Positions 55,275 to 64,000 of a DNA stretch of 64,000 nucleotides are shown one piece after another. A program made the position numbers and the translations under genes. Source of the DNA: Eutrigla gurnardus (Eukaryota > Chordata > Actinopteri > Perciformes > Triglidae). Under the pieces are notes generated by a model. That model was not told the origin of the DNA and did not search any database. It saw only the letters and a program-made list of their open reading frames with translations. The first letter of the stretch is position 1. The number at the start of each line of letters is the position of its first letter. The DNA lies in NCBI GenBank assembly GCA_963514095.1, contig OY741267.1, positions 2,268,413-2,332,412 on the forward strand. The letters run 5' to 3'.

Positions 55275-57321
55275 GAAGCCTTCCTTGACTTCTATTGCCA
55301 GCAGGCAGTCGACTGATTCTGGATCGGTTATGGCTGAGGTTTTTAACCTCGAAAGGAATGGATGGGTGTGTGGAAAGTCCGGGATGGAAACCCTCTTTGA
55401 ATCCTTTAATCAGGAAGTGAACGAAAGCTGGATCGGGGTGGTTACGAAGTGCTTCTGCTAAAGCTGTGATATTAATGGGTGTAGATAAGTGCTCACCTGG
55501 TTTCGGCGAGGTAGGGTTGTGCGGGCATGCTGGGCGGGCGTGGCCCCCGCCGCAGAAGGAGCAGACGTGGAGGAAGCGGCACTGGGACATGGAGCATCCG
55601 GTGCTATTGAAGTTGTTGCAGATGGAACGTCCTCCTTGGTGGAAGATGGGTCTGCCTTTTTTATCGATGCCTTTGGTGATGGGGAAGGTGGAGGGTGCGG
55701 ATGACACCCGTTTAGGAGAAATGGGTGCTGGTGGAGGTGCCGACGACAAGCGGGAGAATGCTGACGCTCTCGTTCGGCTTCGATACGGCTCATTGTGGGT
55801 GGGGATGGAGCAAGAAGAGGCTGGGTGAGATGGGCCGCCGCAAAGGGGGCATTGGAGAGCTGCGCGGGCGGCGAAGATGCGGCAGTATATTTCGTTATCG
55901 AGAGTGCCCCAGTAGGTGGCCTCGTTAAATTGAGAGAGGCGGGCTGCAGCTTGGGAGACGAAGTGTATGTGGTATTGATAAAAAACGTTTCCTCCAAAGC
56001 GGAGGGCAAGGTTCAGGATGGTGGACAGATAGTCGTCCAGTTCATGTCGTCGCATGGGGAATTTGGAACATAAGACGTCTCGAAAAAGGGAGAAGGCGTA
56101 GGCAAACTCTGTGGGGTTAAGTTCTCTAGAACGTGAAGTGAAGCTAGGGGTTGCCTGCTGGGGGGGGAGCCCGGGTGCTGGCATCCCGGAGCCGATGACC
56201 CCAGCTGACCAGGGCTGCTCGGACTGCTGGAACTGGGATGGCACGGGTCCCTGCCACCCAGCGCAGGGCGCTGGCATCTCGGTGCCAGGAGCTGGAGCGG
56301 ACTGTGGTTGATGAAAAACTGGGGCGGGAGCCGCTGGCATCCCGGTGCCAGCAGCCCCTGCTGGAACTGGCTGCTGTAGTTGGAAGTAAGGAGCGGGAGT
56401 CACTGACATCCCGGTGTCAGGTGCCCCCGCTGCCGCGAGCTGCTGTGTCTGGAAATAGCCGGCAGGGGGCGCTGGCATCCCGGTGCCAGGAGCCCCTGCT
56501 GGAACTGGCTGCTGTAGTTGGAAGTAAGGAGCGGGAGTCACTGACATCCCGGTGTCAGGTGCCCCGGCTGGAACTGGCTGCGATGGTTGCTGGTAAAAGG
56601 TAGTTGGTTGCTGATGCTGGTGGTGGTGATGAACCTGGTGGGGGTTGGAGGGTCCTGACATCCATCTGGGCGCCCCCTCTGGAGTGTGGGGATGACGGGA
56701 GGTGGTGGTGATGGTTCTGGGGTTGTTAGTTCTGGCGGATGATCTCTGACTCTGTTTCCTTTGGGCCGAGTTGTTTGATGGTACTGTCCCTTTAACGAGA
56801 GCGTCGGCGTCGCTGCTGGAAGGGGTGTGCGTGGTGACGTCACCCGGAAGCGACCTGGTGTTGACGGAGCCGGCGGCCATGAGTATGGAGAACAGTTTTG
56901 CTTTGTTATCGGATCTGTGAAACGGAATGCCTTTATCTTTTAAGGTCTTTTGGAGTGTGGCTACTTTCCAGTCGGAGATTTTTGAAGCTGGAGGCTGGTC
57001 GGGGGATCTGGCTGGAGCATGTTGCCGTTGCGACCGGCGAGTTGTTCGGCCGGGTTTGTCGGAATGGCGGCGGGAGGCTGGAGCGGTCCTCGGCGGTGAA
57101 GGGGTCGGCGAGTTCCGGCGACGGCGACGTTCTGTCCGCGCGTTTCCCTGTCCTCTCTTGGCTGCTGGAGGAAGTGGGCTGGGAGACCTGGATGATTCGT
57201 CGGGCGAGCTATGATAGTCTTGGATATGGAGAAGGGATGAACGAGGCGGGATACAAACCATGGATGAGACGGAGCTGGGTTTCGTCGGGGACGCTGGCGT
57301 CCGGGACATCGTTGGAGCCAC
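55240..57321 (-). CDS. Ngaro gag-like protein
   Basis: 693 codons, intact. Residues about 114-150 (ISDWKVATLQKTLKDKGIPF...AKLFSILMAAG) look like a SAP helix-extension-helix. About 255-390 is a Pro/Gln-rich repeat built on PAGAPxTGM (minisatellite 56160-56600). About 400-500 is helical and may be the assembly domain. A Cys/His cluster CNNFNSTGCSMSQC, then CSFCGGGHARPACPH lies near 575-615, likely binding nucleic acid. Basic N-terminal stretch RTERRRRRNSPTP. Function inferred from position before RT. Confidence 0.8.
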   Translation of the reverse strand: MAPTMSRTPASPTKPSSVSSMVCIPPRSSLLHIQDYHSSPDESSRSPSPLPPAAKRGQGNARTERRRRRNSPTPSPPRTAPASRRHSDKPGRTTRRSQRQHAPARSPDQPPASKISDWKVATLQKTLKDKGIPFHRSDNKAKLFSILMAAGSVNTRSLPGDVTTHTPSSSDADALVKGTVPSNNSAQRKQSQRSSARTNNPRTITTTSRHPHTPEGAPRWMSGPSNPHQVHHHHQHQQPTTFYQQPSQPVPAGAPDTGMSVTPAPYFQLQQPVPAGAPGTGMPAPPAGYFQTQQLAAAGAPDTGMSVTPAPYFQLQQPVPAGAAGTGMPAAPAPVFHQPQSAPAPGTEMPAPCAGWQGPVPSQFQQSEQPWSAGVIGSGMPAPGLPPQQATPSFTSRSRELNPTEFAYAFSLFRDVLCSKFPMRRHELDDYLSTILNLALRFGGNVFYQYHIHFVSQAAARLSQFNEATYWGTLDNEIYCRIFAARAALQCPLCGGPSHPASSCSIPTHNEPYRSRTRASAFSRLSSAPPPAPISPKRVSSAPSTFPITKGIDKKGRPIFHQGGRSICNNFNSTGCSMSQCRFLHVCSFCGGGHARPACPHNPTSPKPGEHLSTPINITALAEALRNHPDPAFVHFLIKGFKEGFHPGLSTHPSIPFEVKNLSHNRSRISRLPAGNRSQGRLHDRTIRPSPFS

Positions 57322-57520
57322 TGAAGTCGGGGTCTCGGGTATGGAGGTGACGTCGGCTTCTGGTGAATTGTGGTCTCGGTGGAAGAGGTCGTCGTCGGAA
57401 GGGGAAAGAGAGACGAAGTCAATCTTGAGGTGAGTTGGCTATGAAGTGAGCCACACGGGTTTGCTCGTGCAAAATTGCTCGTTTTCTTGAGGCGAAGTCG
57501 CGTGCTCTCACGAAAGCGAA

Positions 57521-57635
57521 GGCGCAGAGTGCGGGAGCGAAGCGGAGGAGATGGTCAGGTGGTTATTTATAGGATGCGGAAATTGGCGCTGTTGAGGTGT
57601 GGTCCTGCTCCCGAAACTTCGCCAATTAGGCTACA
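57521..57635 (-). repeat. Ngaro split direct repeat A1
   Basis: 115 bp, same as 52660-52774, joined to L1 ORF1 through ATT at 57636-57638. Confidence 0.93.
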
Positions 57636-58204
57636 ATTATTTCGCCGTGACCGGGCCTCCAAATCTGTCATTTTCGTTTGCAGGGATTCCTGTTTTTGCT
57701 GCATTTGTCGGAGCGAGTCCTCGAGGTCGAGGTTGCGCTCCTCCAGCTCGGGCCACACGCTGTTCGGCTTCCTCGACTCGCGTTGTTGTGCTTTCCAAGT
57801 CCCCCTTGATATCTCCCAGGGCCTGGTTAAGCTCTTCTCTGAGTTCAGTCAGCTCCTTCTTCACGTCCTCTCTCAGTGTAGACCGGAATGAGTGCAGCTC
57901 ACTTTTTACATCGGAGCGCATTGCCTTGATCTCAGTGTGAATACTAGCTAGCAGGCTAGCATCAGTCGCGTCAAGTCCGGCCGGGCTAGGCGAGCTAGCA
58001 TTAGCTTCGACGTCGCTCTCCATGGCTACTTTATCATGTTTTCCGGATCTTGTATTCATTTTACTTTTAGCTTTGCTGGTTTTGTCCCCTTCCTTCGTTT
58101 AACAACTATATTGCCACACTAAAGCACTTGAATCTGGGGAAATAATCTGTGATTTGGGGAGAGCGTTAGGTCAGCCTGCCATCTCGTCGACGTGCCCCAA
58201 ATCT

Positions 58205-58218
58205 AAATAATCTCTTTA
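58205..58218. repeat. L1 target-site duplication, right copy
   Basis: AAATAATCTCTTTA, identical to 45827-45840. Confidence 0.93.
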
Positions 58219-58636
58219 AAAGGTCTTTTTATCATTCATACTAAACAAAAGAAAAGCAAAGCAAATAAAGAGGCTGGAGCCGAGTAAGTGGACAGTGACT
58301 AGTGCAAGGGGGGTTCTACCAAAATAATGAAATTAACTAAAAATCACCCGGCACACACACTGAAGGAAACCCGCTCCCAAGGCACAGCAGACGAGACAAG
58401 GGGGGGCACCACCACCAGGACACAGCACGCCACCACCGGTCTCCTGAACAACTGAAAAAAAGAAATAAATACTTCAGTGGGCAAATCCAACAAATTAAAC
58501 TAAATTATTTCAAATAAACAAGACTATAATTGCTAAAAAAATAAACTTAAAAAACAATAACAATGGCCCACAATTAACTCAAATAATCAAAATACACTCT
58601 ACAACACTCATTCACACATCAGGGACGTAGGCCCCA
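58219..58636. other. Sequence beyond the L1, nothing recognised
   Basis: Continuation of the L1 target. AT-rich with a purine/CACC-rich middle; no gene or clear terminus. Confidence 0.4.
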
Positions 58637-59421
58637 GTCAGAGATGGACAGAGTAGGAGTACAAATACTACTGGTCAAAGTTTACTCCGTTACAAGTAAA
58701 AGTAGCTCAGTCGACATGGTACTCGAGTAAGAGTAAAAAAGTACTTGCTTTTAAAGGTACTTAAGTATCCAAAAGTACATGCTTTTAAATTCACTTTAAG
58801 TAAGAGTAAGAGTACATTTCAAATAAAATGAATGGTTCTAGGCTTAACATACAAACAAATATTAATATAACAATAAATATTTGTGTAAAAAAGGCTATGG
58901 GGGTTCATGTCTTCCTGCACCACCAGTAAATACCAACCACTGCTATACAGTCACACAAGATAAGTAAAATATAATACAATACATATACTTTTAACTAGTA
59001 TGACTAGATTAACATACTGTATCTTACGGTGTTATATTGCCAGGGAAACTGCATCGAACATAGCCCATCTACAAGCTCACAAACGCAAACTTCTGACTTC
59101 TGCTATGAGCCTGCCTGTTAATCAGGCATGCAAGGATGTTGTACGACAAAGTATACATCCAGTTTATTCAGCCCAAAAGCAGCATATTATATATTCCTCA
59201 GTAATATGGCAAAAGGATTAACTAAAGCAAAGCAAGGGGGTCGACAAAAGTTTGGTGAGTGTTAATAACAAATAACGTTACGAGAGCGTTTCATTCGGAC
59301 ACACACACACACGCACACGCACACGTAGTTTTTGTGATCAACACACACACATTCTCACAACATGATGACATTGACCGAGACAAATAGAAAAAAAAACATG
59401 GTGAAAGTCTGGTTAACTTAC

Positions 59422-59631
59422 GTCAACGTGTTTCTTTAAGTTGGACGAGTTGTTGAAAGCAGAGATGTAGTTTTCCTTCGGCGAACACAATACACATTTG
59501 AAAATATATGACTGTTTGTCTGTGTCCATGTTTTTTACTCTGTAAAACTCAAACATGGAGTCCAGATAAGGCCAAGGATTTTCTGAAAGTTCCTCCGGAT
59601 CATTATCACACTCAGTCTGAGACTCAGCCAT
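59422..59631 (-). pseudogene. hAT transposase first exon with BED finger
   Basis: Starts MAESQTECDNDPEELSENPW and ends FNNSSNLKKHVD before GTAAGT. FKCVLCSPKENYISAFNNSS with LKKH gives C-x2-C...H of a BED zinc finger, truncated at the splice site. No downstream exon is visible here. Confidence 0.7.
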
Positions 59632-59694
59632 TGTCGCGGTTTTGTGTTGACAAACACAGTCGAGAGCGTGGCTACTTTGACGGTATCCTTATGG

Positions 59695-60395
59695 TGTAAT
59701 GTCCTGTCTGTTTTCCTGTTAAGTTATTCATTTTGTCCCGTCTCTTGTTGTCCGGTCATTTCCTGTTCTATTTTGAAGTAATGTTTTCTCCCTCCCGTTT
59801 CAGGTGTTTTTGCTTCCTGCCCTCTTGTTCCTGCGTCTGTGATTGTCTAACCCCGCCCTGATTGTTTCCACCTGTTTCCCATTACCCTGTGTATATATTG
59901 TCAGCGTCTTTCCCTTGTCCTTTGCCAGTTTGTCATGTGTTCACCCGTGCTTACCCGCGTTCTTGTCCTTGTCCTGTCGGTTCCTGAGCTGAGGGTTTGT
60001 TTTGCTACTTTGCTTCTCCTAAGTTGTTACTTTCTAGCCTTAGTTCCTCTGTTCTTTTCCCAGAGTGATTTTCAGTTTGTTTTCTCCTTTGTTTTTCTGT
60101 CAGTTTTCTAGCTCAGTGATTTTCAGTTCCTTTCCTTAGACTAGCCTGCCTCAGTGCCTGAGTTTTTCTGTTCATTTTTTTGTATAGACGTTTGGCCTTT
60201 GCGCCTGAGTTCTTTTGTTCACTTACCAGCCAGTGTATTATTATATTGTCTTTATTTAATAAATTTCTATTTTTTTACTTTGACTACTTTGTACCGAGTC
60301 GTTAGGCTGGGTGAACCCTGCCTGAACTTCCGGGAAATTTGGATTTCGCTCGGCAGTTTAGGCTGGACACCCTCAGGCTTACTTTCGCTGTTACA
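59695..60395 (+). mobile_element. Probable solo LTR
   Basis: Starts TGTAATGTCC and ends GCTGTTACA (TGTAA...TTACA). Contains GTATATATTG (TATA-like) at about 59892 and TTTAATAAATTTC (AATAAA) at about 60257, in LTR order. C/T-rich repeats of TTGTCC type lie between. Flanking pentamers do not match, so borders or age are uncertain. Confidence 0.6.
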
Positions 60396-60914
60396 TTGCC
60401 AGAATCTTTGGCTCCAATCAGAAACGGCCATTCTCTCCTGGCACGCTCTGATTGGTTGTAGGACTATCCAATTGCGTACGGAGTCATTTGAACAATGCCC
60501 ATTGATCCCGCCTCTTGAGCAGTAGAAACAAAGCGCAGCTTCCCCAGACTAATGTTCAATCTTAAAAGATTGACCTTAGTATGGTGAAAACCAGACTACC
60601 GAGTCGTGCTTCTGGGTTCAGATCCTGAGTCAGGCCTTGTCATATGGGGAGGGATTATGTATTTCCGCTTTTACGTAGATCCCAGTGGAGAGCATGCACT
60701 GTGATAGGTTTCCTTCTTTGACAAACGGCTTGTGTCCAATAGTATTTTTATATATATAAAAAAAAAAAAAGAGCAGACCTGAAAGTAACGAGTACCTTTC
60801 AGCCTTTCTAGAAATTAACTTGATTAAAAGTAAAAGTATTCGTCTTGGAAATGTATTCAAGTAAGAGTAATAAGTACCAAAGAAATCTAATACCGGTACT
60901 CAAGTAAAGGGAAT

Positions 60915-61075
60915 AAGGGATGCAAATTATCGAGTAATTCATTAAAACGATAGTTGTTTCATCTTATCGATCGATTAATTGATAAGCGGCAATTCTTCTG
61001 AGAAGCTGAATTTTCCCTCTGAATAGGTTCTATCTACTGTATACGTAACATCAAATGCCATCTTCCTTATGCAAA
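60915..61075. mobile_element. hAT-type end fragment
   Basis: GGGATGCAAATTATCGAG, then TATCGATCGATTAATTGAT and AAGCGGCAATTCTTC resembles a known style of fish hAT terminus. It runs directly into the next element. Confidence 0.45.
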
Positions 61076-61865
61076 GAAAAATGCAAATCATATTTTGAAT
61101 AATTTAATTTTAATGCATCAATTTGGTGAATTTTGAGAACCAAAATATGACATATCAATTACTGACCAATTTCTTACAAACTGCTGGTTCTGATCCAAAT
61201 GTTGACATACTAAATGGGGTTGAGGAGTTTAAGCATTCAAGAAAAGATGAGAACAAAAATGACTAAAACACAGTGCTGAGCCTTTACACTATTAGTTTAT
61301 TATAACTAGTATTATTAATATAAGTGGGTGAATATTCCTCAGCCTTCCTTGGTGTTTTGGTTTTGACTGAAGCCTCATTGACATACGTCTCCACTCGCCC
61401 ATCTCTGAGCGACAACTGTCAATGAATGTGAATGTGTTCTAGCGGAATGTGGCCAGGACAGGCGATGCGATGTGGGCGGGGACGGAGAGAAAATAACTTG
61501 AAGCGAGTACCAAGCGAGTACCAATCACAATGTAGAATAGAGATGATTGACAGTGACGACAACAGAGAGTTCCAGAGAGAATTGCTGCCTGAACTAGCCG
61601 TCGGCGGCAGTGAGTTTTTTCTTGCCAGCGAGTAGAATTCAGCGAGAAAGTGAGTGACGGGCGAGTAGCGACATATGTGAACGGGGCTATACGTGCCGTC
61701 AAACTCGCCAGCTGAGGGGGGGTCGGCGCGGGGGACGCCTTGCCATGGCGACGGGGGAAAACAGAACGTTGATGAGCCAAACCAGCCGCGAGGATTTCCC
61801 CTTATAATAAGCGCTGCTGCCCTCCTGTTTAGGCCTATCATTAGAGCCGCTAGTTAAGTCCATTT
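61075..61865 (-). mobile_element. Reverse copy of the 6674-7861 hAT element
   Basis: Aligns in reverse with 6674-7861: TTTAATGCATCAATTTGG, GGGGTTGAGGAGTTTAAGC, CCTTCCTTGGTGTTTTGG, CCATGGCGACGGGGGAAAAC. It lacks the 6964-7588 insertion but has its own extra segment of about 300 bp (61385-61695), which includes a GCGAGTACCAA duplication. Confidence 0.8.
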
Positions 61866-61939
61866 GCCTTGATGAAATAATTATGGGCGAACATCGAGAC
61901 TATGGCAGCCTAAATTAGACTATGGCGGTGCGCCATAGT

Positions 61940-62130
61940 CAGTGTTGGGCAAGTTACTTCAAAAGCGTAATGCATTATTTATTACTTGTTACTGTCATTT
62001 CAAAGTAATTAGTTACATTACAATATTACTGTCTTTGAATTGTAAGGCATTACACTACTTTTACATTACTTTTGCATTACTTTTCACCAAAATAAAAGGA
62101 AATATGGATTTTTTGTTCTCAATAGATCTT
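61940..62130. mobile_element. hAT-type MITE, left part
   Basis: CAGTGTTGGGCAAGTTACTT followed by TTACATTACTTTT-type words matches a widespread fish hAT MITE terminus. No right end seen. Confidence 0.5.
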
Positions 62131-62397
62131 CTTGTGTTCAATGCAGCTCATTGGTCCGTGTATGTTTTGGTCATTCGATTTTCAATTCACAAACGGATAT
62201 TAAAAAACAAATTAGTGGTTATTTGATTTTCGTTTTAAAATACTAAAATTAAAATTGAATTACAAGGCGTTTTTCTTTGTCAAGGTCAGAAAGGGATGGA
62301 GTAAATTTAATAGACAACATTGTCTATTTCCATGATTAATATATCAACTGGGGTAATTTAGGAATGTTAAAGTCATGTTTTTTTTGTTTTTTTTTAG

Positions 62398-63766
62398 ACG
62401 GGACCTACATACGGAAGAAGGATGATGAAGGGGTATCTCGCCATGAAAGGAGTGCATGCTGCAGAGACACGAATTGGATCAGTGCTCAGGACTTTGCATC
62501 AGCCTTACCATGAAGCAAGACGTCAGGTAGTCTATGTTACTGTCTCAGCCTTTATACTTGTAGAATGCATGTGTAGTTTGTATAACACTAGAAACTAAGC
62601 GTTTTTGTGACAATATATGTAATTACATTTACAAATAGATTGAATTTTATTTACAAAACCTGCAACCATTGCAGAGAAGGAGTAATGGGATTTCATATTT
62701 GTGATAATTAATGTTCCTATCTTTTAGGGTGCCCGCAATCTCAACCCCACACCATATCAAGCAGACTACATGGGTCAAAAGGTTCATATGGACCAAAATG
62801 AAAAGCTGGCTATGTTTGGGGTCACCCATGTTGTAGCCATTGATGGCTTCAGCAAAAAGGTTGTTGCTCATTCTACAATGCCTATAAAAAACAACCTAGT
62901 GATCTACCAAGATGTTTTCAGGTAACAGCCCATGTATTGTTGTGGACACTGAAGGGATTAATTAAATCTGTCATTTCTGCAAGACAGTGGTTGTCGGCCA
63001 ATTTATGGATATTATATCAATATTGTGCTGTACTATGATACTAGATATGGTCTGGGATATCATAACAATATGACAGAAGTGTAGTCTCTGGTTTAAAAGG
63101 CTACATTTTAGGGAAAGTTATGCAACTATGAAGTTATTAGACTTGTGGCTGTTTTATTCTTTGCCCCAACCAGCCCGGTCATCATATCAACATTACTAAT
63201 GGTTCTTTATCAAAAAAATATCTTGTGCATAAATATTTCATGAGGTCTCAAGGTATTCAGCCAAAGATATGATATTTGAACTTGTTTATATTGCTTGGCC
63301 CTCGTTCCCCCCACTATTTTGTGTTGGCCATTTGCAGATTTCCCCTATTCATTGACCCACCTGTCATTTATAATTCCTTTTAGACAATGGAGAAAAAAGA
63401 AAAACCGGCAAATGACAAAGCTACATTCATTAATCCCATACTATTAAGCCTTTGAAGTAGTTGTACAATGTGGCTAAATGACTGCTTAACATCTACATTG
63501 TTATTGTCAGTAGGCTATAACATTGTTATCATATCATAGCCAATACTTAGAGCAACTTATTCAGAGCAGTTGCGTTTGAAAGGTTTTCCCCAAATTACAT
63601 TTTTTTTTCATCCAATAGGTCTGCAGTACTTGCCAATGGAATGTGGGATCAGGTGCGAGTAGATCATGGCAAGGAATTTTATTTGACACTGTTCATGCAG
63701 GAGCTGTTGTCGCCATATCGCCATAATCAGGAGAGAAGGCCTTACTTACAGACTTCATCAACAAGG
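62398..63766 (+). CDS. IS3-like integrase-core protein, three internal exons, continues past the window
   Basis: Exons 62398-62526, 62728-62921 and 63619-63766, with TTTTTAG/GTAGTC, CTTTTAG/GTAACA and CCAATAG/GTAAAG sites. Phases agree (0, 0, 2, 0) and all are open. The protein reads TGPTYGRRMMKGYLAMKGVH, RIGSVLRTLHQPYHEARRQ, then YMGQKVHMDQNEKLAMFG, VVAIDGFSKKVVAHS (likely first catalytic Asp in MDQN or AIDG) and WDQVRVDHGKEFYLTLFMQE (second Asp in VDHG). The catalytic Glu should lie in the next exon, outside the window. The fold is that of DDE/rve integrases as in bacterial IS3 and the eukaryotic IS3EU group. Whether it is a host gene or part of a transposon cannot be told; no terminal repeats are visible here. 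Confidence 0.75.
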
Positions 63767-64000
63767 GTAAAGTTGTAACATGCCATTGAACATAACATTA
63801 ACCTTGGCCAAGAACAGGGAGTTTTTTAATTATCTGGTTATAACTTAATATTAAACTGCATAAGCAACCACACTGTAGTTTATTCAAACCTTATATTGTA
63901 GTTATGTGATGAACATTTTTTATTACAGTCCATTTGCATAATTGTCCTACCAATTCCTGGTAAAACTGTGAATTTACTAGCTTAGCAGTCATTGTGCATG

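Larger units (their letters stand above)
52446..57635 (-). mobile_element. Ngaro-type (DIRS-order) tyrosine-recombinase retrotransposon, full length
   Basis: 5190 bp, minus strand. Order read on minus: A1 (57635-57521), gag, RT/RNase H, tyrosine recombinase, B1 (52928-52778), A2 (52774-52660), a 63-bp spacer, B2 (52596-52446). This is the split-direct-repeat layout A1-ORFs-B1-A2-B2 of Ngaro elements. ATT (plus strand) lies at the left flank (52443-52445), the A2/B1 join (52775-52777) and the right flank (57636-57638). No LTR and no target duplication beyond ATT. Gag and RT are intact; the recombinase frame is broken once, so this copy is probably immobile but young. Confidence 0.92.
51837..58059 (-). 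pseudogene. L1 ORF1, split by the Ngaro element
   Basis: Upstream part 58059-57639: MNTRSGKHDKVAMESD, then a coiled-coil heptad region (TEIKAMRSDVKSELHSFRST, VKKELTELREELNQALGD). After a frame change near 57760 comes QKQESLQTKMTDLEARSRRN. Downstream part 52442-51837: VRIYGIPEGEEENNMMDF (start of the RRM domain), LDLKIQRCHRALAP, then after another frame change LKEKGVRFQTPPPAKLKVF (C-terminal domain). The reading RRNN|VRIYG is restored across the insertion, proving one gene was interrupted. ORF1 proteins are trimeric RNA chaperones. Confidence 0.9.
45841..58204 (-). mobile_element. L1 retrotransposon footprint, carrying a Tc1/mariner and an Ngaro insertion
   Basis: A short poly(A) (seven T on plus, 45841-45847) marks the 3' end, and the 14-bp duplication marks both sides. 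5' UTR 58204-58060, ORF1 58059-51837 (interrupted), ORF2 C-terminal part 47733-45932. The endonuclease and most of the reverse transcriptase are missing between 51836 and 47733: only about 340 bp of L1 sequence remain there apart from the DD36E insertion. ORFs are also frameshifted, so the copy is dead. Stripped of later insertions, about 3.4 kb of L1 remains. Confidence 0.88.
58637..60920 (-). mobile_element. hAT element with BED-finger exon, split by an LTR-like insertion
   Basis: Left end CAGAGATGGACAGAGTAGG, followed by AGTACAAATACTACTGG. The right part has AAGTAAAAGTATTCGTC and GTACTCAAGTAAAGGG near 60900. Repeated (A)AGTA-type words at both ends mark a common fish hAT type. It carries the BED exon below; the rest of the transposase is missing. 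Confidence 0.65.

Noticed and set aside
53949..57350. Many plus-strand frames opposite the Ngaro genes.
   Set aside because: They are antisense shadows. RT, RNase H, recombinase and gag motifs are all on the minus strand.
45629..58607. Possible LTR pair or single LTR with TGTAG...CTACA ends around the L1.
   Set aside because: Flanking pentamers do not match and no TATA or poly(A) signal is placed as in an LTR.

Overview
The window is vertebrate nuclear DNA, most likely from a ray-finned fish. The signs are genes with short coding exons and GT-AG introns, long microsatellites, tRNA-derived SINEs ending in GGAT repeats, and a dense mix of hAT, Harbinger-like, Tc1/mariner, L1, L2/CR1-like, BEL/Pao and Ngaro elements. 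Most of the sequence is mobile DNA at different stages of decay, much of it nested. All family names come from reading motifs by eye; no database search was run.

Host genes. (1) 2575-3914 (+): the last two coding exons of a gene, possibly a class-V aminotransferase-like protein, followed by an AATAAA. (2) 15602-42010 (+): a complete seven-exon gene for a 306-residue multi-pass membrane protein resembling the tryptophan-rich sensory protein (TspO/MBR) family. All exon phases join without a frameshift. (3) 62398 to the right edge (+): three exons of an IS3-like integrase-core protein, either a host gene or a multi-exon DNA transposon.

Layout. 1-2300: L2-like, BEL/Pao and hAT remnants, the last between identical 148-bp direct repeats. 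4.2-8.1 kb: abutting and nested terminal-inverted-repeat elements, including three hAT-type elements one inside the other. 8.9-13.4 kb: LINE remnants, a SINE with target-site duplication, and a solo LTR (5-bp duplication) carrying two tandem MITEs. 14.6 kb: a short 28S rRNA-like piece. 15.6-42.0 kb: the TspO-like gene, whose introns hold a GATATC-rich fold-back element, a 25/21-bp satellite in intron 1, Harbinger-like elements with tRNA-like modules, two long inverted-repeat elements, L1 and CR1-like fragments, and a 3.3-kb array of the same satellite in reverse orientation in intron 6. 42-45.4 kb: a Tc1/mariner deletion derivative, a TA-rich microsatellite and a hAT transposase C-terminus.

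45.84-58.20 kb is one L1 footprint on the minus strand, bounded by a perfect 14-bp target-site duplication. Inside it sit a 3.76-kb intron-containing Tc1/mariner element with DD36E spacing (itself interrupted by a smaller relative) and a complete 5.19-kb Ngaro-type tyrosine-recombinase retrotransposon. The Ngaro element has the split-direct-repeat layout and an ATT trinucleotide at all three of its junctions. 58.6-62.1 kb: a hAT element with a BED-finger exon, an LTR-like insertion and hAT mosaics.

The strongest observations are the Ngaro element with its readable core site, the opposed satellite arrays flanking exons 2-6 of the TspO-like gene, the DD36E transposase with an Arg/Gly-rich N-terminus, and the tRNA-like modules inside Harbinger-like elements.
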